From Pohlia nutans (Eukaryota > Streptophyta > Bryopsida > Bryales > Mniaceae), in NCBI GenBank assembly GCA_022496805.1, contig CM040102.1, positions 17,949,955 through 18,013,954 of the forward strand: a DNA stretch of 64,000 nucleotides, written 5' to 3'. Under the pieces are notes generated by a model. The model ran no database searches. It was not told the DNA's origin and saw nothing but the letters and a program-made list of their open reading frames with translations. The position numbers and the translations under genes were made by a program. Below, one piece after another: positions 34,368 through 44,708 of this stretch (positions within the stretch are counted from its first letter, which is position 1; each line of letters opens with the position of its first letter).

Positions 34368-34522
34368 ACTTTATAGGACATCCTAAAGCCCCACGAGTTT
34401 TTTGGTATTCTAGGAGAATTTTATTCATAACTTCTATTCTGTAGAATCGAGTAGGGTTTTTCAAATGCAAATTTGAGCATTTTTAAGGGATATATGCCTT
34501 CTTTAGAATAGAACTAAAAGTA
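34368..34522. repeat. dispersed repeat, partner at 4203-4355
   Basis: Shares with 4203-4355 the order GGACAT, CCCCACGAG, TTCATAACTTCTATTC, GTAGGGTTTTTCAAAT and CTTCTTTAGAAT. It ends three bases before the TTAA-type element at 34525. Confidence 0.55.
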
Positions 34523-34524
34523 AA

Positions 34525-35587
34525 TTAACCCCTAAAGGTTGGGCCTACAACCATGGAATCATGTTTTATTTGTCAGATTCAAATTTTCTACTAATAATAA
34601 TACATAATTTAAATTCATATTTTTAATAGATGAAGTCACATGTTTACTACAAATCATGAGTTTTTCATAAATTGAGGTGAAAATTTGAAATTACTATGGT
34701 TTTGTGAAGTGATTGTAAAGAAAATCTATATCAATTACAAAATGTACCAGAAAATTCCAATTTTTTTACCTAAGGTGTAAATTACAATGAAGAAAATTTT
34801 AGTTGGTGAAATTCATCTATGTATCCAAATTTAGAAAATTGTCTACACCTTGGTAATACCTACCGAACTTGTAACTACAATAAAACACTCAATTTTCAAT
34901 TTTTTTCAAAAATTCAAAGAGGACTAGAAACTAGACTTGGCAAGCTTCATTTTGTTAGTTAAGCTCAAATGCAATGGAACTCATTTTCATGGCCTAAATT
35001 TAGTTTAAGTAGAACAAACAAAAAAATTCAAAATACACTGCACGGTGAACTATTTTTACAACTCTTTTTGTAGTTGAGATCCCCTGTAAAATCTAAAAAT
35101 AGCTTGAATGATTTGAATTTAACTTGAAAGGGTGGCATCACCAAGCAAAGCCCTTCACATAAAAAATTGGATGGAAATCATCCACACATCAGTTGGAATT
35201 GGACGGTTGATTTCAGTCATGAGCCATTTTTTGGTCTTGTCGGCAGTAAGGGGTTAAAAAGAGATTCATGTTTGAGATATTTGATCCCCGTAAGCACTGA
35301 CGGAAAGCTATTTCATCAATTCTTTTGCTTCTTTTTTTTCCTTATTGAAATAAATTAAATTATATATATATAATTTAATTTAATTTTAGTGATTTTTTTG
35401 AGTTAATTGCATCTAAATTCATTAAACAAGGATCTCAAACTATTTTTGAAAATTTAACCGCACAAATAATTTTCAAACATTATGTTTTTTTTTTTTTTTT
35501 TGGGATAAACTTCACCATACTTATGAAAATCACATTTTATGATACATCTTAGTTTTGCTCTATACCCCTCGGGCCTTTAGGGGTTAA
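34525..35587. mobile_element. TTAA-family element, group 4 (1.06 kb)
   Basis: It begins TTAACCCCTAAAGG and ends CCTTTAGGGGTTAA, perfect inverted repeats of 14 bases including TTAA, continuing loosely with GGGCC. A third TTAA-bearing end (GCAGTAAGGGGTTAA, to 35257) lies inside and could mark a shorter nested element from 34525. It has no coding capacity and holds a long AT palindrome at about 35350-35388. Confidence 0.6.
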
Positions 35588-35684
35588 ATTTGTAAACTTA
35601 TAAAATATGCAGAGGCCACAGTGGACGGATCCATGTAGGCACTGAAACCCCAAAAGATCTCACAGAATTGATTCAATACTACAG
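35588..35684. other. leader of orphan exon
   Basis: A short spacer after the TTAA element that ends in the acceptor-like CAATACTACAG. Confidence 0.3.
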
Positions 35685-35834
35685 GACGTACGTGTTGCAC
35701 AAACTATGATGCCAGGAATCAAATATCTGAAACTGCCGGAGGATCGAAAAGCATTGCTGATCATGTTGATGCAGGAAATTCTTTTGTGTATTTCGATGAT
35801 GAGGGGCGGATTGACCCCCTCGCTTGTCCCGGAG
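35685..35834 (+). pseudogene. orphan coding-like exon, gene fragment
   Basis: The segment is 150 bp (50 codons) between an acceptor (CAATACTACAG) and a donor (CCGGAG|GTAAAA). It reads VAQTMMPGIKYLKLPEDRKA, then LLIMLMQEILL, then RGGLTPSLVPE, a composition typical of a real amphipathic protein segment. No partner exons were found within about 1 kb on either side. It may be a relic or a fragment carried by a transposon. I do not recognise the family. Confidence 0.4.
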
Positions 35835-36059
35835 GTAAAATAACAAAAACGAAGATTGCCCTCTTTTTGGACATAGCAGGTCTTCATAGACCAAATTGGG
35901 GTCTCGTATCCCAAACACAAGATCCAAACTTTCGAAAAAAAAGGCACCTAGACCTCTTAAAATAAGAAAACTAGAAAAATGAGTGGTACAAACAAGGGGT
36001 CAATTCACCTTCCTTGGTAGTACCAGGGTTCTCCTGTGGAATCTATCTTCTTCCTTTTT
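35835..36059. other. spacer
   Basis: Nothing recognised; downstream exons of the fragment above were looked for and not found. Confidence 0.35.
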
Positions 36060-36168
36060 CACTAGTAGAAAAGTTGGCATTGCCGAGGGAGTTGCCCACA
36101 CATATGGTGGCCTATTCCACGCATGCACAGTAATTTTGCCTTGGTAGCGCCACCTTTTTCTACTACTG
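36060..36168. mobile_element. 109-bp CACTA-type MITE
   Basis: It starts CACTAGTAGAAAAGTTGGCA and ends CCACCTTTTTCTACTACTG, flanked by a 3-bp duplication TTT (36057-36059 and 36169-36171). Internal ATTCCACGCATGCACAGTAA matches the 5.5 kb copy, including GCATGCACAGT. Confidence 0.85.
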
Positions 36169-37051
36169 TTTTGACACTAAAATTCATCTTGAAAAACCAT
36201 TTTACAACGCTTTCACTCACCAATTAGCCAAAGAGTAGATTTTAGCTATTTTTATTCAAGGCTGGGGTACCTAAAATCTAAAAATGGTTTGGATTTGGAG
36301 GGGGGGGCATGTAATTATGGAGTCAAGTCCTACTAGAATTTGGGTGCCAAATTTCTACTGAAATTCCTAAAAGACTCTACGGTAATAGGATTACTCTTAT
36401 TTTTGTTGAACAAAATTCATTGACTTTGATTTTTCTACTCATTGCTCACTATTCATAGCTCACAAGATAGGGTACTTGTGTAATTAGCAACTCCGTACAA
36501 GGTCCAAAACTTTTTATATGTGACATAAAAAATATTTCCCCCTCCTAAACTAGTTATAAATTCAATCAAAGCATCGGTTTCACTTCTATAGTGATTAGGT
36601 TTTGTTTGAAATAATTAAGGTAGATTGGCAATCAAATGCCATGCAGGTCCGGTGACAACAAGCAAGACCTATGACTTTGCACAACATTTCAAATCAACCA
36701 ACATAACAATCTTTGTGGATCAATTAGATTTCTAGCATTATCGTGTAGAGTCTTCAATTTGGAGTCTCATACAGACTAAATATTGATAAATGTTGCTTTC
36801 TGATTTTTGAACAAACTTGTCTAAGTGTGCATATAGATTTACTCTTATTTTCGTTGAACAAAATTCATGTGTTCATTAAAAGCTTCTAATTCTATACCAA
36901 TACTGGATTTGCGGGAAAGCTTAAAGCGTTGGTTTATGGACCATCCACTATAGTAGTCTTGTAACGGTCTTGAACAATTTGGAATGGTGGATAGTATTAA
37001 ATTTGATATGTGGTTGTTGCATATGAAATCTTGTTGGGGAAAAAAAAGTCA
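36169..37051. other. unassigned AT-rich DNA
   Basis: No gene is seen. A phrase around 36405 (TTTTTGTTGAACAAAATTCAT) recurs at about 36850 as an approximate direct repeat. Confidence 0.4.
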
Positions 37052-37172
37052 CACTAGTAGAGAAAGGTGGCATTACCAAGGGAGATGCCTAGTCAAGGGC
37101 CACCCACAATCGTGGAGCTGAACAATACTTTTTTGGGCATCTCCTTCATCGGTGCCAAATTTTCTACCAGTA
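37052..37172. mobile_element. decayed CACTA-type MITE
   Basis: The left end CACTAGTAGAGAAAGGTGGC is clear. The right end reads GGTGCCAAATTTTCTACCAG, a decayed inverse. Internal GGGAGATGCC and GGCATCTCCTTC are also inverted. The target duplication is not preserved, so the right boundary is approximate. Confidence 0.65.
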
Positions 37173-37285
37173 TTAGTGGTTTGGCATAACATTATAAAGA
37201 GAGTAAATTTGGTCCAAAGGGCCAAGAGTCTATTGAAGGAAGTGTACCAACTGGGCCACCAGGACCAAGTTCATGCATGCTACCC

Positions 37286-37326
37286 TTAACCCTTTAGTGC
37301 CTAGCAAGCCAGATTATGGTCACTGC
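37286..37326. mobile_element. left stub of TTAA-family group 2 element interrupted by copia
   Basis: TTAACCCTTTAGTGCCTAGC followed by ATTATGGTCACTGC matches the left end of the intact relative at 43673. It stops exactly at the LTR. The rest of the element may be 42786-43676 on the other side of the retrotransposon. Confidence 0.6.
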
Positions 37327-37584
37327 TATTGAAGGTAGAGAAGATTGCACAAGGCACACACACAAACACAAGGAATGCGTAGAAAGAGATGATCTTTACT
37401 CAAAGGCCTTCCACCTTAAGTAGTGTACACTAGGAGGTCACCATGGACAAACCATATGGGATAACTCATCACAAGGACACTCTAGAGATCAGCCCATGCC
37501 TAACCCCTCCTCCCACACACCATTATTTAGCACCCGTACGTCTTTGGCTTCTAGCAATACTACGTTGCATCAATTACCTCAATA
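37326..37584 (-). repeat. 3' LTR of copia element
   Basis: Read by eye as identical to 42527-42785. The polyprotein stop codon and last residues (IEVIDAT) lie inside this LTR, so coding and LTR overlap by about 25 bp. Confidence 0.92.
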
Positions 37585-40500
37585 CTCCTACTTTGCGTAG
37601 AGCCAAAGCCTCTAAGTCCAAATGCTATTACTAATCGTTGGTGTCGGTCTCTACAAAGACCCTTTGTGAGCACATCCGCCACCATGTGCTCCGTTGGGCA
37701 ATACTCCAAATGTATAACTCCCAATTCCAACTTCTCCCGAATGAAGTGGTATTGCACATCAATGTGCTTCGTGCGTGAATGATGTGTAGGGTTCTTTGCA
37801 AGTGAAATGCACCCTTGGTTGTCACACATAATCGTTGTAGCCTCACCTTGTGTGCAACCCACATCCACCATTAGTTGCCTCAACCAAATGGCCTCCTTCG
37901 TGGCATGGCTCGTAGCCATGTACTCGGCCTCCACCGTTGATGTCGCCGTGGTTTGTTGCCGCTTGCTATTCCACGACACCGCTCCCGATCCGACCTTGAA
38001 CATGTAGCCCGTTGTCGATCTTCGATCGCTCGTGTCTCCCGCGTAGTCCGCGTCACAATAGCCGCTCAACACAATGTCTTTGCCTCCAAGACACAACTTC
38101 ACATCGCTTGTGCCCCTCAAATAACGCATGATCCTCTTGACCGTCATCCAATGCATCGAGCCCGGTCTCGCCATGTGTTGACTCACCACGCTAATTGGAT
38201 ACGCAAGGTCGGGCCGTGTCGCAATCATCGCATACATCAACGACCCCACCGCTTGCTTGTATGGCACCTCCGCCATCGATTTAGCCTCCATCGCATACTC
38301 CTCCTCCGAAAGCTTGACGAGCTTGGAGTTTGCATCCAATGGTGTTGCCACGGGCTTACAATCCTCCATCCCGAATCTCTTGAGCACGTCCATCACATAC
38401 TTGCCTTGACTCATGGTGATAGTGCGTGTAGCCCTATCACGCACAAACTCAACACCAAGACAAAAGTGCAATTCTCCAAGATCACTCATCTCGTACTCTC
38501 TCTCAAGCATGCCTTTTAATGCATTCATTAAACTCATGAGGCTTGCAAGAATGATCAAATCATCAACATATATGATCACAATCACCACATGTTGCCCGTC
38601 TTGCATGAAGTAGAGACTATGATCCGCAATGCTCCTAGTAAACCCGTGTGCAAGCAAGAACGTGTCAATCTTTTGGTACCACGCTCTTGGAGATTGTTTC
38701 AACCCATACAATGATTTTTGCAACTTACAAACAAGGTGCTCATTACCTTGTTGCACAAACCCCTCAGGTTGCACCATGTAGATGTCCTCCTCCAAATCGC
38801 CATTCAAAAATGCGGTCTTCACATCCATTTGATGCATCTCCAAGTCCAAGGCCGCTCCAATGGCAAGAATGCATCGAATGGTGGTGAACTTGGCCACGGG
38901 AGCAAATGTCTCGTGAAAGTCCACCCCATGCACTTGCGCAAACCCCTTGGCTACTAATCTTGCCTTGTGACGCACAACAATACCCGAAACATCCCTCTTT
39001 GTCCGAAACACCCATTTGCAACCAATGGGGTTGCGATCCTTTGGAATGGGAGTTAATTGCCACGTACCGTTAGCAATTAGAGAGTCGTACTCCTCTTGCA
39101 TGGCGCGCTCCCACTTGACCGCATCCTCACCTTGCATGGCTTCTCGAATGGTCAATGGACCATCCGATAATGCCACATTCGCATGCTCGTCCTCCACTTG
39201 AGGGAAGATGTGGTTCTTCCACCATTCTCCAGGTGGCTTGCGCGATCTCTCGGGGTACCGCCGCTCGCTTGAAGAAACTTGCTCCTCTTGCGTGCCCTTT
39301 GCGCCATTCTTGGCCTTTGAGCTCGATGGCGCTTCAACAACCTCCGTGTCGCCAGCTTCGTCATCACCGTCATCATCACCTACATCAACAACACTAGGAG
39401 ACTTGGAGGGTGTGTCCACCAAAACGTCTCCACTACTCCCACTTGGACCAACCTCCAAAGGAGCCTCCATCGTAGACTCCTCACAAAATGTCACATCACG
39501 TGACCGAATGATCTTCCTCGTGTCCACCGACATGAGTCTATACGCCTTGGTACCTTCACAATACCCAAGAAACACACATTTCAAGGCCTTAGCCTCGAGT
39601 TTCGTCCTCCGTTCGTCAGGAACCTTCGCATATGCAATGCATCCGAAGATGCGCATGTGTGCAACACATGGTTGCCTCCCACTCCACGCTTGCTCCGGCG
39701 TCATGCCTTCAACCGCGCTTGTTGGACACCGATTGCGTGTGTATACCGCATTCACCACCGCTTCCGCCCAAAGGTCCAACTTCAAGTTTTGAGCGTGCAA
39801 CATGCTCCTCGCCATCTCTACAATGGTGCGATTTGCGCGCTCCGCAACTCCATTTTGTTGAGGCGTGTACGGGGCCGAAGTTTGGCGTGCGATGCCTTCA
39901 TTCTTCAAAAGCTCGTCAAATTTCTTGGACATGTACTCGCCGCCATTGTCCGACCGAAACACCTTGATCTTCAATTCGGATTGGTTCTCCACCAATGTCT
40001 TGAACTCCTTGAACTTCTCAAAGCACTCACTCTTGGCTTTGATAGGGTAGAGCCATATCTTCCTTGAAAAATCATCGATGAAGGTCACAAAGTACTTGCA
40101 ACCTCCCATCGATGTGGTCTTCATGGGGCCACACACATCCGAATGCACGATCTCCAAAACTTTTGTGGCCCGTGTCGCCCCTTCACCCGCAAATGGCAAC
40201 CGTTGTTGCTTGCCTTCAATGCAACCTTCACACGTGAATGTAGAAGCATCCACTATCAATTGATGAAGATCCATACCGCTTACCATGCCGCGTAGTGTCT
40301 TCACACTCTTGATGTTCAAATGGCCAAGTCGACGATGCCACAACGCCAACTTGTCGTCCTTCAAGTTTGAATGCGCCAACGCCGCCGATTCCTTCGAATG
40401 CACCTTGGAGAACTTGATGTGGTACAAGCCCTCGTGTTCTTCAATGATGGCCACCTCATCTCGACTCGGTGACAACACATAACACCCCTTATCACTAAAC

Positions 40501-41714
40501 TCTACTCTCAAGTGCTTTGCCACTAGTTGCCTCACCGATAGTAAATTTGCCGTTAGTTTGGGAACGTGGAGGATATCTTTGATAGTGATTGTCTTCACAC
40601 GACCCCTCACCTCGGTGTCTACAACAATTTGGCCCTTGCCAACGGCCTCAAGCACCGTATCATCTCCCAAAATCACTCTCCTTGGATTAATGAGAGCATA
40701 CGAATGAAAACAAGTTTTATGTGGTGACATGTGGCTTGTAGCCCCCGAATCAACAATCCAATCACTCGTACTACCATTGCACGATACATTGCTTGCCATG
40801 TTTGCATACTCATCACCAACCTCAATCCAATCACTCATGCTTGCATCACCCTCGATACCATCACTCATGCTTGCATCACCCTCGATGCCATCGCTCATGC
40901 TTGCCTCATATCTAGCCGTAAATGCGTACTCATCATCGTCACGAGTTTTAGTGTTGTTTGCACTCTCCCCTTTCTCATCCCTCTTGCGTTTGAAGCAAAA
41001 TTTGGCAATGTGGCCCTTCTTACCACAATAGAAGCACACCTTGTCGCTTGAGCTCCCACCGCCTCCATTCTTGGATTGCTTCGCCACGAGTGCCGCTCCA
41101 TCTTCTCGAGACTCGTTCTCCTTTCGCCGCGAAAGCTCGTGCAACAACCGTGAGGTCACATAGTCCAATGTGAGCTCCGTAATGGGTCTTGACTCCATCG
41201 CCACGATGAGGTACTCGTATGATGATGGAAGGCTCTCCAAAAGTGTCATCACGATGTCACCATCCGTAACCGACACGTCGCAACCGTTGAGTTGATCCGC
41301 GAGAGCTTTGACCTTGTTGATGTGCGCCAACATGTCATCTTCTTCGCCCATCTTGATGGTGAAGAACTTGCGCCTCAAAAACAAAATGTTGGCCAATGTT
41401 TTCGCTTCGTGAATGTTGCAAAGCTTGGACCATGCTTCCGCGGGTGTCTTGCACGAACGAATGTGCGCAAGTTGCGAATCCGCGAGGTTGAGTGCCAAAA
41501 TGGCAAATGCTTTCTTCTCCCTCCTCGTGTACGCTTGCATGATTCTAGGATCCGTAGAAGAGAAAGGAGGTTCCTCACTACCCTCGACAATCTCCCACAA
41601 CTCCTTCTCGGCCATCACCATCTCCATTTTGAACTTCCACAAGTGGAAATTCACCCCATCGAACTTGTCCACGACCTTGGGACCCTCACCTTCAAAAGAT
41701 GCCATGATCCTCAC
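37560..41714 (-). CDS. Ty1-copia gag-pol polyprotein
   Basis: This is a single 1384-residue frame. Gag of UBN2 type spans about residues 1-220 (FDGVNFHLWKFKMEMVM). A CCHC knuckle CFYCGKKGHIAKFC lies at 227-240. The protease motif WIVDSGATSHM has Asp322. The integrase has an HHCC region ending CEGC (495-498) and catalytic Asp526, Asp589 and Glu625 (HSDVCGP, FRSDNGGEY, ERANRT). Reverse transcriptase covers about 885-1100 with YVDD at 1049-1052. RNase H has DADYAGD at about 1221 and an EAEYMA block. The cleavage products copy the RNA and integrate it. Start could be Met1 or Met4 (MASFEGEG). A tandem ASMSDGIEGD repeat precedes the protease. No stop or frameshift is present, so the element is potentially active. 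Confidence 0.95.
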   Translation of the reverse strand: MRIMASFEGEGPKVVDKFDGVNFHLWKFKMEMVMAEKELWEIVEGSEEPPFSSTDPRIMQAYTRREKKAFAILALNLADSQLAHIRSCKTPAEAWSKLCNIHEAKTLANILFLRRKFFTIKMGEEDDMLAHINKVKALADQLNGCDVSVTDGDIVMTLLESLPSSYEYLIVAMESRPITELTLDYVTSRLLHELSRRKENESREDGAALVAKQSKNGGGGSSSDKVCFYCGKKGHIAKFCFKRKRDEKGESANNTKTRDDDEYAFTARYEASMSDGIEGDASMSDGIEGDASMSDWIEVGDEYANMASNVSCNGSTSDWIVDSGATSHMSPHKTCFHSYALINPRRVILGDDTVLEAVGKGQIVVDTEVRGRVKTITIKDILHVPKLTANLLSVRQLVAKHLRVEFSDKGCYVLSPSRDEVAIIEEHEGLYHIKFSKVHSKESAALAHSNLKDDKLALWHRRLGHLNIKSVKTLRGMVSGMDLHQLIVDASTFTCEGCIEGKQQRLPFAGEGATRATKVLEIVHSDVCGPMKTTSMGGCKYFVTFIDDFSRKIWLYPIKAKSECFEKFKEFKTLVENQSELKIKVFRSDNGGEYMSKKFDELLKNEGIARQTSAPYTPQQNGVAERANRTIVEMARSMLHAQNLKLDLWAEAVVNAVYTRNRCPTSAVEGMTPEQAWSGRQPCVAHMRIFGCIAYAKVPDERRTKLEAKALKCVFLGYCEGTKAYRLMSVDTRKIIRSRDVTFCEESTMEAPLEVGPSGSSGDVLVDTPSKSPSVVDVGDDDGDDEAGDTEVVEAPSSSKAKNGAKGTQEEQVSSSERRYPERSRKPPGEWWKNHIFPQVEDEHANVALSDGPLTIREAMQGEDAVKWERAMQEEYDSLIANGTWQLTPIPKDRNPIGCKWVFRTKRDVSGIVVRHKARLVAKGFAQVHGVDFHETFAPVAKFTTIRCILAIGAALDLEMHQMDVKTAFLNGDLEEDIYMVQPEGFVQQGNEHLVCKLQKSLYGLKQSPRAWYQKIDTFLLAHGFTRSIADHSLYFMQDGQHVVIVIIYVDDLIILASLMSLMNALKGMLEREYEMSDLGELHFCLGVEFVRDRATRTITMSQGKYVMDVLKRFGMEDCKPVATPLDANSKLVKLSEEEYAMEAKSMAEVPYKQAVGSLMYAMIATRPDLAYPISVVSQHMARPGSMHWMTVKRIMRYLRGTSDVKLCLGGKDIVLSGYCDADYAGDTSDRRSTTGYMFKVGSGAVSWNSKRQQTTATSTVEAEYMATSHATKEAIWLRQLMVDVGCTQGEATTIMCDNQGCISLAKNPTHHSRTKHIDVQYHFIREKLELGVIHLEYCPTEHMVADVLTKGLCRDRHQRLVIAFGLRGFGSTQSRSIEVIDAT
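40815..40904 (-). repeat. 30-bp tandem repeat inside gag-pol
   Basis: Three in-frame units encode ASMSDGIEGD, ASMSDGIEGD and ASMSDWIEVG (residues 271-300), just upstream of the protease. The third resembles the STSDWIVDSG start of the protease domain 17 residues later, suggesting local slippage expansion. Confidence 0.85.
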
Positions 41715-42526
41715 TTACGTATGCCTCCCCACACAAATGAAACCTCAAACTCAAACACACAACTTTGTTTTTGTGATTTTTTTTTGCTTTGATATTGCAC
41801 CTTTGTGCACCCAATGGGTTTAAAACAACCCCAAACACTAGATCAGCACTTTTGTGCTCCACACACGCCTCCCAACACTCAAATGTGAGAACCCTCACCC
41901 AAAAATGCAAAGAGGCTCACCAAAACCCCTCAAATCACTCAATGGAGCTCAAAACAACTCCAAATGCTTCAATACGACGCCTTAGTGTCCCCAAACACTC
42001 AATGCACGTCAATGACACCTTTGTGTCCTTCAAGAGCACTCACTCAATGCACATGAACTCACACAAGTCCCTCAAAACCCCAATCGCATTGAAATTGCTC
42101 AAAACCGCACCTTTGTGCACAAACTAGCTCCAAATGAAAATTTGAGCACCCCAAGAGCATGAAACACATGCAACACCTCAAAGCAAGTGCCTAATCACTA
42201 GGATCAGATGGTAGACCCTCCACGAGAGCCTTCACACCTCACAAATCACTTGCATTTACTCAAATGCTCACAATTGAATCAAACGAAGTTCCACTCGCAA
42301 CGAAGAGATAGAAGAAAGAAAAGAAGGAGATCAAGGGAAGAAATTGACCAAAGAGAGTGCTCCAACATGTAACTTCAGCCCATGCACACCTCCAAGAAAC
42401 ACCAACGCTTCAACAAGCTCCAAAACCTCCAACAATGCTCCAAAACCGCCCGTTGCGCACCGACCTCAAAATACTTGCACAAATGCAATCTAATACTCAT
42501 GAAACACACATGAGTGGGCCCATAAC
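41715..42526 (-). other. copia 5' leader
   Basis: This untranslated stretch lies between the 5' LTR and gag. Next to the LTR the minus strand reads ATAGGTTATGGGCCCACTCA, the expected position of the primer-binding site. It does not clearly match the usual initiator-Met tRNA site, so the primer is unresolved. The leader has dispersed CTCAAA-type short repeats. Confidence 0.6.
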
Positions 42527-42785
42527 CTATTGAAGGTAGAGAAGATTGCACAAGGCACACACACAAACACAAGGAATGCGTAGAAAGAGATGATCTTTAC
42601 TCAAAGGCCTTCCACCTTAAGTAGTGTACACTAGGAGGTCACCATGGACAAACCATATGGGATAACTCATCACAAGGACACTCTAGAGATCAGCCCATGC
42701 CTAACCCCTCCTCCCACACACCATTATTTAGCACCCGTACGTCTTTGGCTTCTAGCAATACTACGTTGCATCAATTACCTCAATA
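42527..42785 (-). repeat. 5' LTR of copia element
   Basis: Read by eye as identical to 37326-37584. It should carry promoter and polyadenylation signals. I could not place a TATA box with confidence. Confidence 0.92.
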
Positions 42786-43676
42786 ATTCTCACCAAAAAC
42801 CATGAAAAACGCAGCATTTGGAAGTTGCAGAAGAAATCATATGTTTTTTAGTTTTTTCATCATTTAACCGTAAGATGTAATACCCAACTTGAATTTTCAT
42901 GTCAGCACAAAATTTGAGAGCAAAATGACCATTAGATTCTTAGATTATAAGGATCAAAGTTGCAAAAGAAGATTTTTTGGGGTTCAATGCGGTGACAAAT
43001 TTGAACTTTAGAAATTAATATTTTTTTTGTGAATGGGTTAGAAATTCATTGAATGGCAAGGCCATGTTAACAATTGAGTTAAGTCTTCAAATATAAAATC
43101 TTGTAAGAAAAAAGCTCATATTAATTTTTTTATAAAACAATTACTAGAAGTGGGTACAAAGTGAAAGGAAAAAGAAAACCATTAATAATTTTGACATGGA
43201 ATTGTAAAATGTCAATCTCAACGGTGAGAGTGTTGTACTTGGAAATCTTCACCTAGTGCCTTTTATTTCATTAAAAAATATTGAAAATTGAGTTTAGGAA
43301 TGAACTTCAAAGTTTTTTTTTTCCAAACTGCCCAAAAAACAGATCTCCTCATAACTTTTATCCCATCGCTCAAAATGGGCAGATTTAAAGCTTCATTTGT
43401 AGATAAAGATCAACCAATCATGAATAAAAAAGAAATTTTGAAAAAGAGTAAAAAACAAAAAAAATCTTGCTGCCAGATCTCGCTTCAAAAACTTCAAATG
43501 CTTATAACTTTTGCAATACTTATCGGAATGACATGAAACAAAGTGCAACATGTAGAGTGTAGTTTTTGGAAGCTACACTGAAATTTTCATTGAAAGTTTT
43601 AAAAGTATGAGGTCCCTGGAGGCTGCCCAAAAAGTGGAACGACCAGAATATGGTCGCTCATAATTTTAGGGGTTAA
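42786..43676. mobile_element. probable right part of TTAA-family group 2 element
   Basis: It ends ATAATTTTAGGGGTTAA. Near this end ACCAGAATATGGTCGCTC is an imperfect inverse of the AGCCAGATTATGGTCACTGC left stub at 37.3 kb. I infer one element of about 0.93 kb split by the copia insertion. The missing copia target duplication weakens this. It has no coding capacity. Confidence 0.45.
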
Positions 43677-44481
43677 CCCTTTAGTGCCTAGCTGACCACA
43701 TTATGGTCACTGCAACGTTTGAAATGCAATAGCAGAGAATCCGTGAAGAATTTGAACTTTAGTTTTGAAGTTCGGATTATGCCACATATATTATACACCT
43801 TCTAGAAAAAGAAATTTTCAATTTGGAATTGTACAACTATCAAAATACCTATCAACAAAACGCAAAAATACTGCAAATACTTGAAAATACAGTAAATACT
43901 TACAAATACAACACATGTATTATGCAGTATTTCTTGTGTTTGGAAGTTTGTTATCTTGTTTTGTTTTTTTGTATTGTGTTCTCTTCTTCATCTTCCATTA
44001 GTGTGTGTAATCCGATCTTGACTAATGTACCCACTCCTATCAATTTTCAACGTACAAAATTTTGCCTAAACCGTGTATGGATAAGTCACTTTCACTTATA
44101 AAATTCACAACAATTATGTGTGAATTTATTTTTGATATGAAAGATTGCAACGGAGAGGTGTTGGCGTAGGGCATAGCTGAACTTCTTTACTTTCATATTT
44201 GAAAATTTAATCCACATTCTATTTAACTTTGAAGTCACACACCCCCCAAAATCTCATTTTTGAGATTGCATTATACGATTCTAATACATACTATAATCTT
44301 CCAATCCCACCGTTGGATGATTCTCAAATTTTAATAAAATGTGTGCTCTCTAATTGAGAATATAATTGTATGGCTACTTCCTAATTTAATCTATTCTATT
44401 TTTGGTAGTCTCAATCACAATGGAAAAAACCACTGAAATCCAGTGCTCCGAGCTACAGTACTCTGGGCACTAAAGGATTAA
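43673..44481. mobile_element. TTAA-family element, group 2 (809 bp)
   Basis: It starts TTAACCCTTTAGTGCC and ends GGGCACTAAAGGATTAA, inverted repeats of about 16 bases including TTAA. Interior blocks (AAGTCACACACC, CAAAATCTCA, GCATTATAC, CTATAATCTTCCAA) recur in order at 47.9-48.0 kb. It shares its left TTAA with the right end of the neighbouring element. Confidence 0.78.
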
Positions 44482-44546
44482 ACAACCAAAAATTTAAGTC
44501 ATACTTCTATATATATTATGGAGATTCTATCATCGTCTCTTTTGTA

Positions 44547-44671
44547 CTCAATATGTCCCACTAAAACACCTTGTTTTCATTGAAATTCATGGATTAAACT
44601 TAATATCATAACTATAGAGGGAGTGTTTTGACTATGATGCGAATCCATGGGTTAAGTGAGTACAGAGAAAG
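44547..44671. mobile_element. Stowaway-like MITE
   Basis: The left end CTCAATATGTCCCACTAAAAC and the right end GTTAAGTGAGTACAGAGAAAG are decayed inverted repeats of the CTCCCTCTGTCCCA type. TA flanks both sides (44545-44546 and 44672-44673). Confidence 0.65.
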
Positions 44672-44708
44672 TATTTGACTGCAAAATTGTACAACAGTGG
44701 GTTCAATT

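Larger units (their letters stand above)
37326..42785 (-). mobile_element. full-length Ty1-copia LTR retrotransposon
   Basis: Two LTRs of about 259 bp read as identical, 5201 bp apart. They enclose a leader of about 810 bp and one 1384-codon gag-pol frame with the copia order (integrase before reverse transcriptase). LTR termini read TATTGAAGG...CCTCAATA on the plus strand, with TG/CA just inside. A purine tract (GCAAAGTAGGAG on the minus strand) abuts the 3' LTR. Flanks (ACTGC on the left, ATTCT on the right) do not form a 5-bp duplication. Matching LTRs and an intact frame indicate a recent insertion. Confidence 0.93.

Noticed and set aside
38764..40482. Long plus-strand frames (up to 194 codons) opposite the copia polyprotein
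   Set aside because: They are antisense shadows of a clearly conserved gag-pol frame.
43200..43285. tRNA-like pattern (CTCAACGGTGAGAGTGTTG)
   Set aside because: Only a weak A-box-like string; no B box at the right distance, no cloverleaf.
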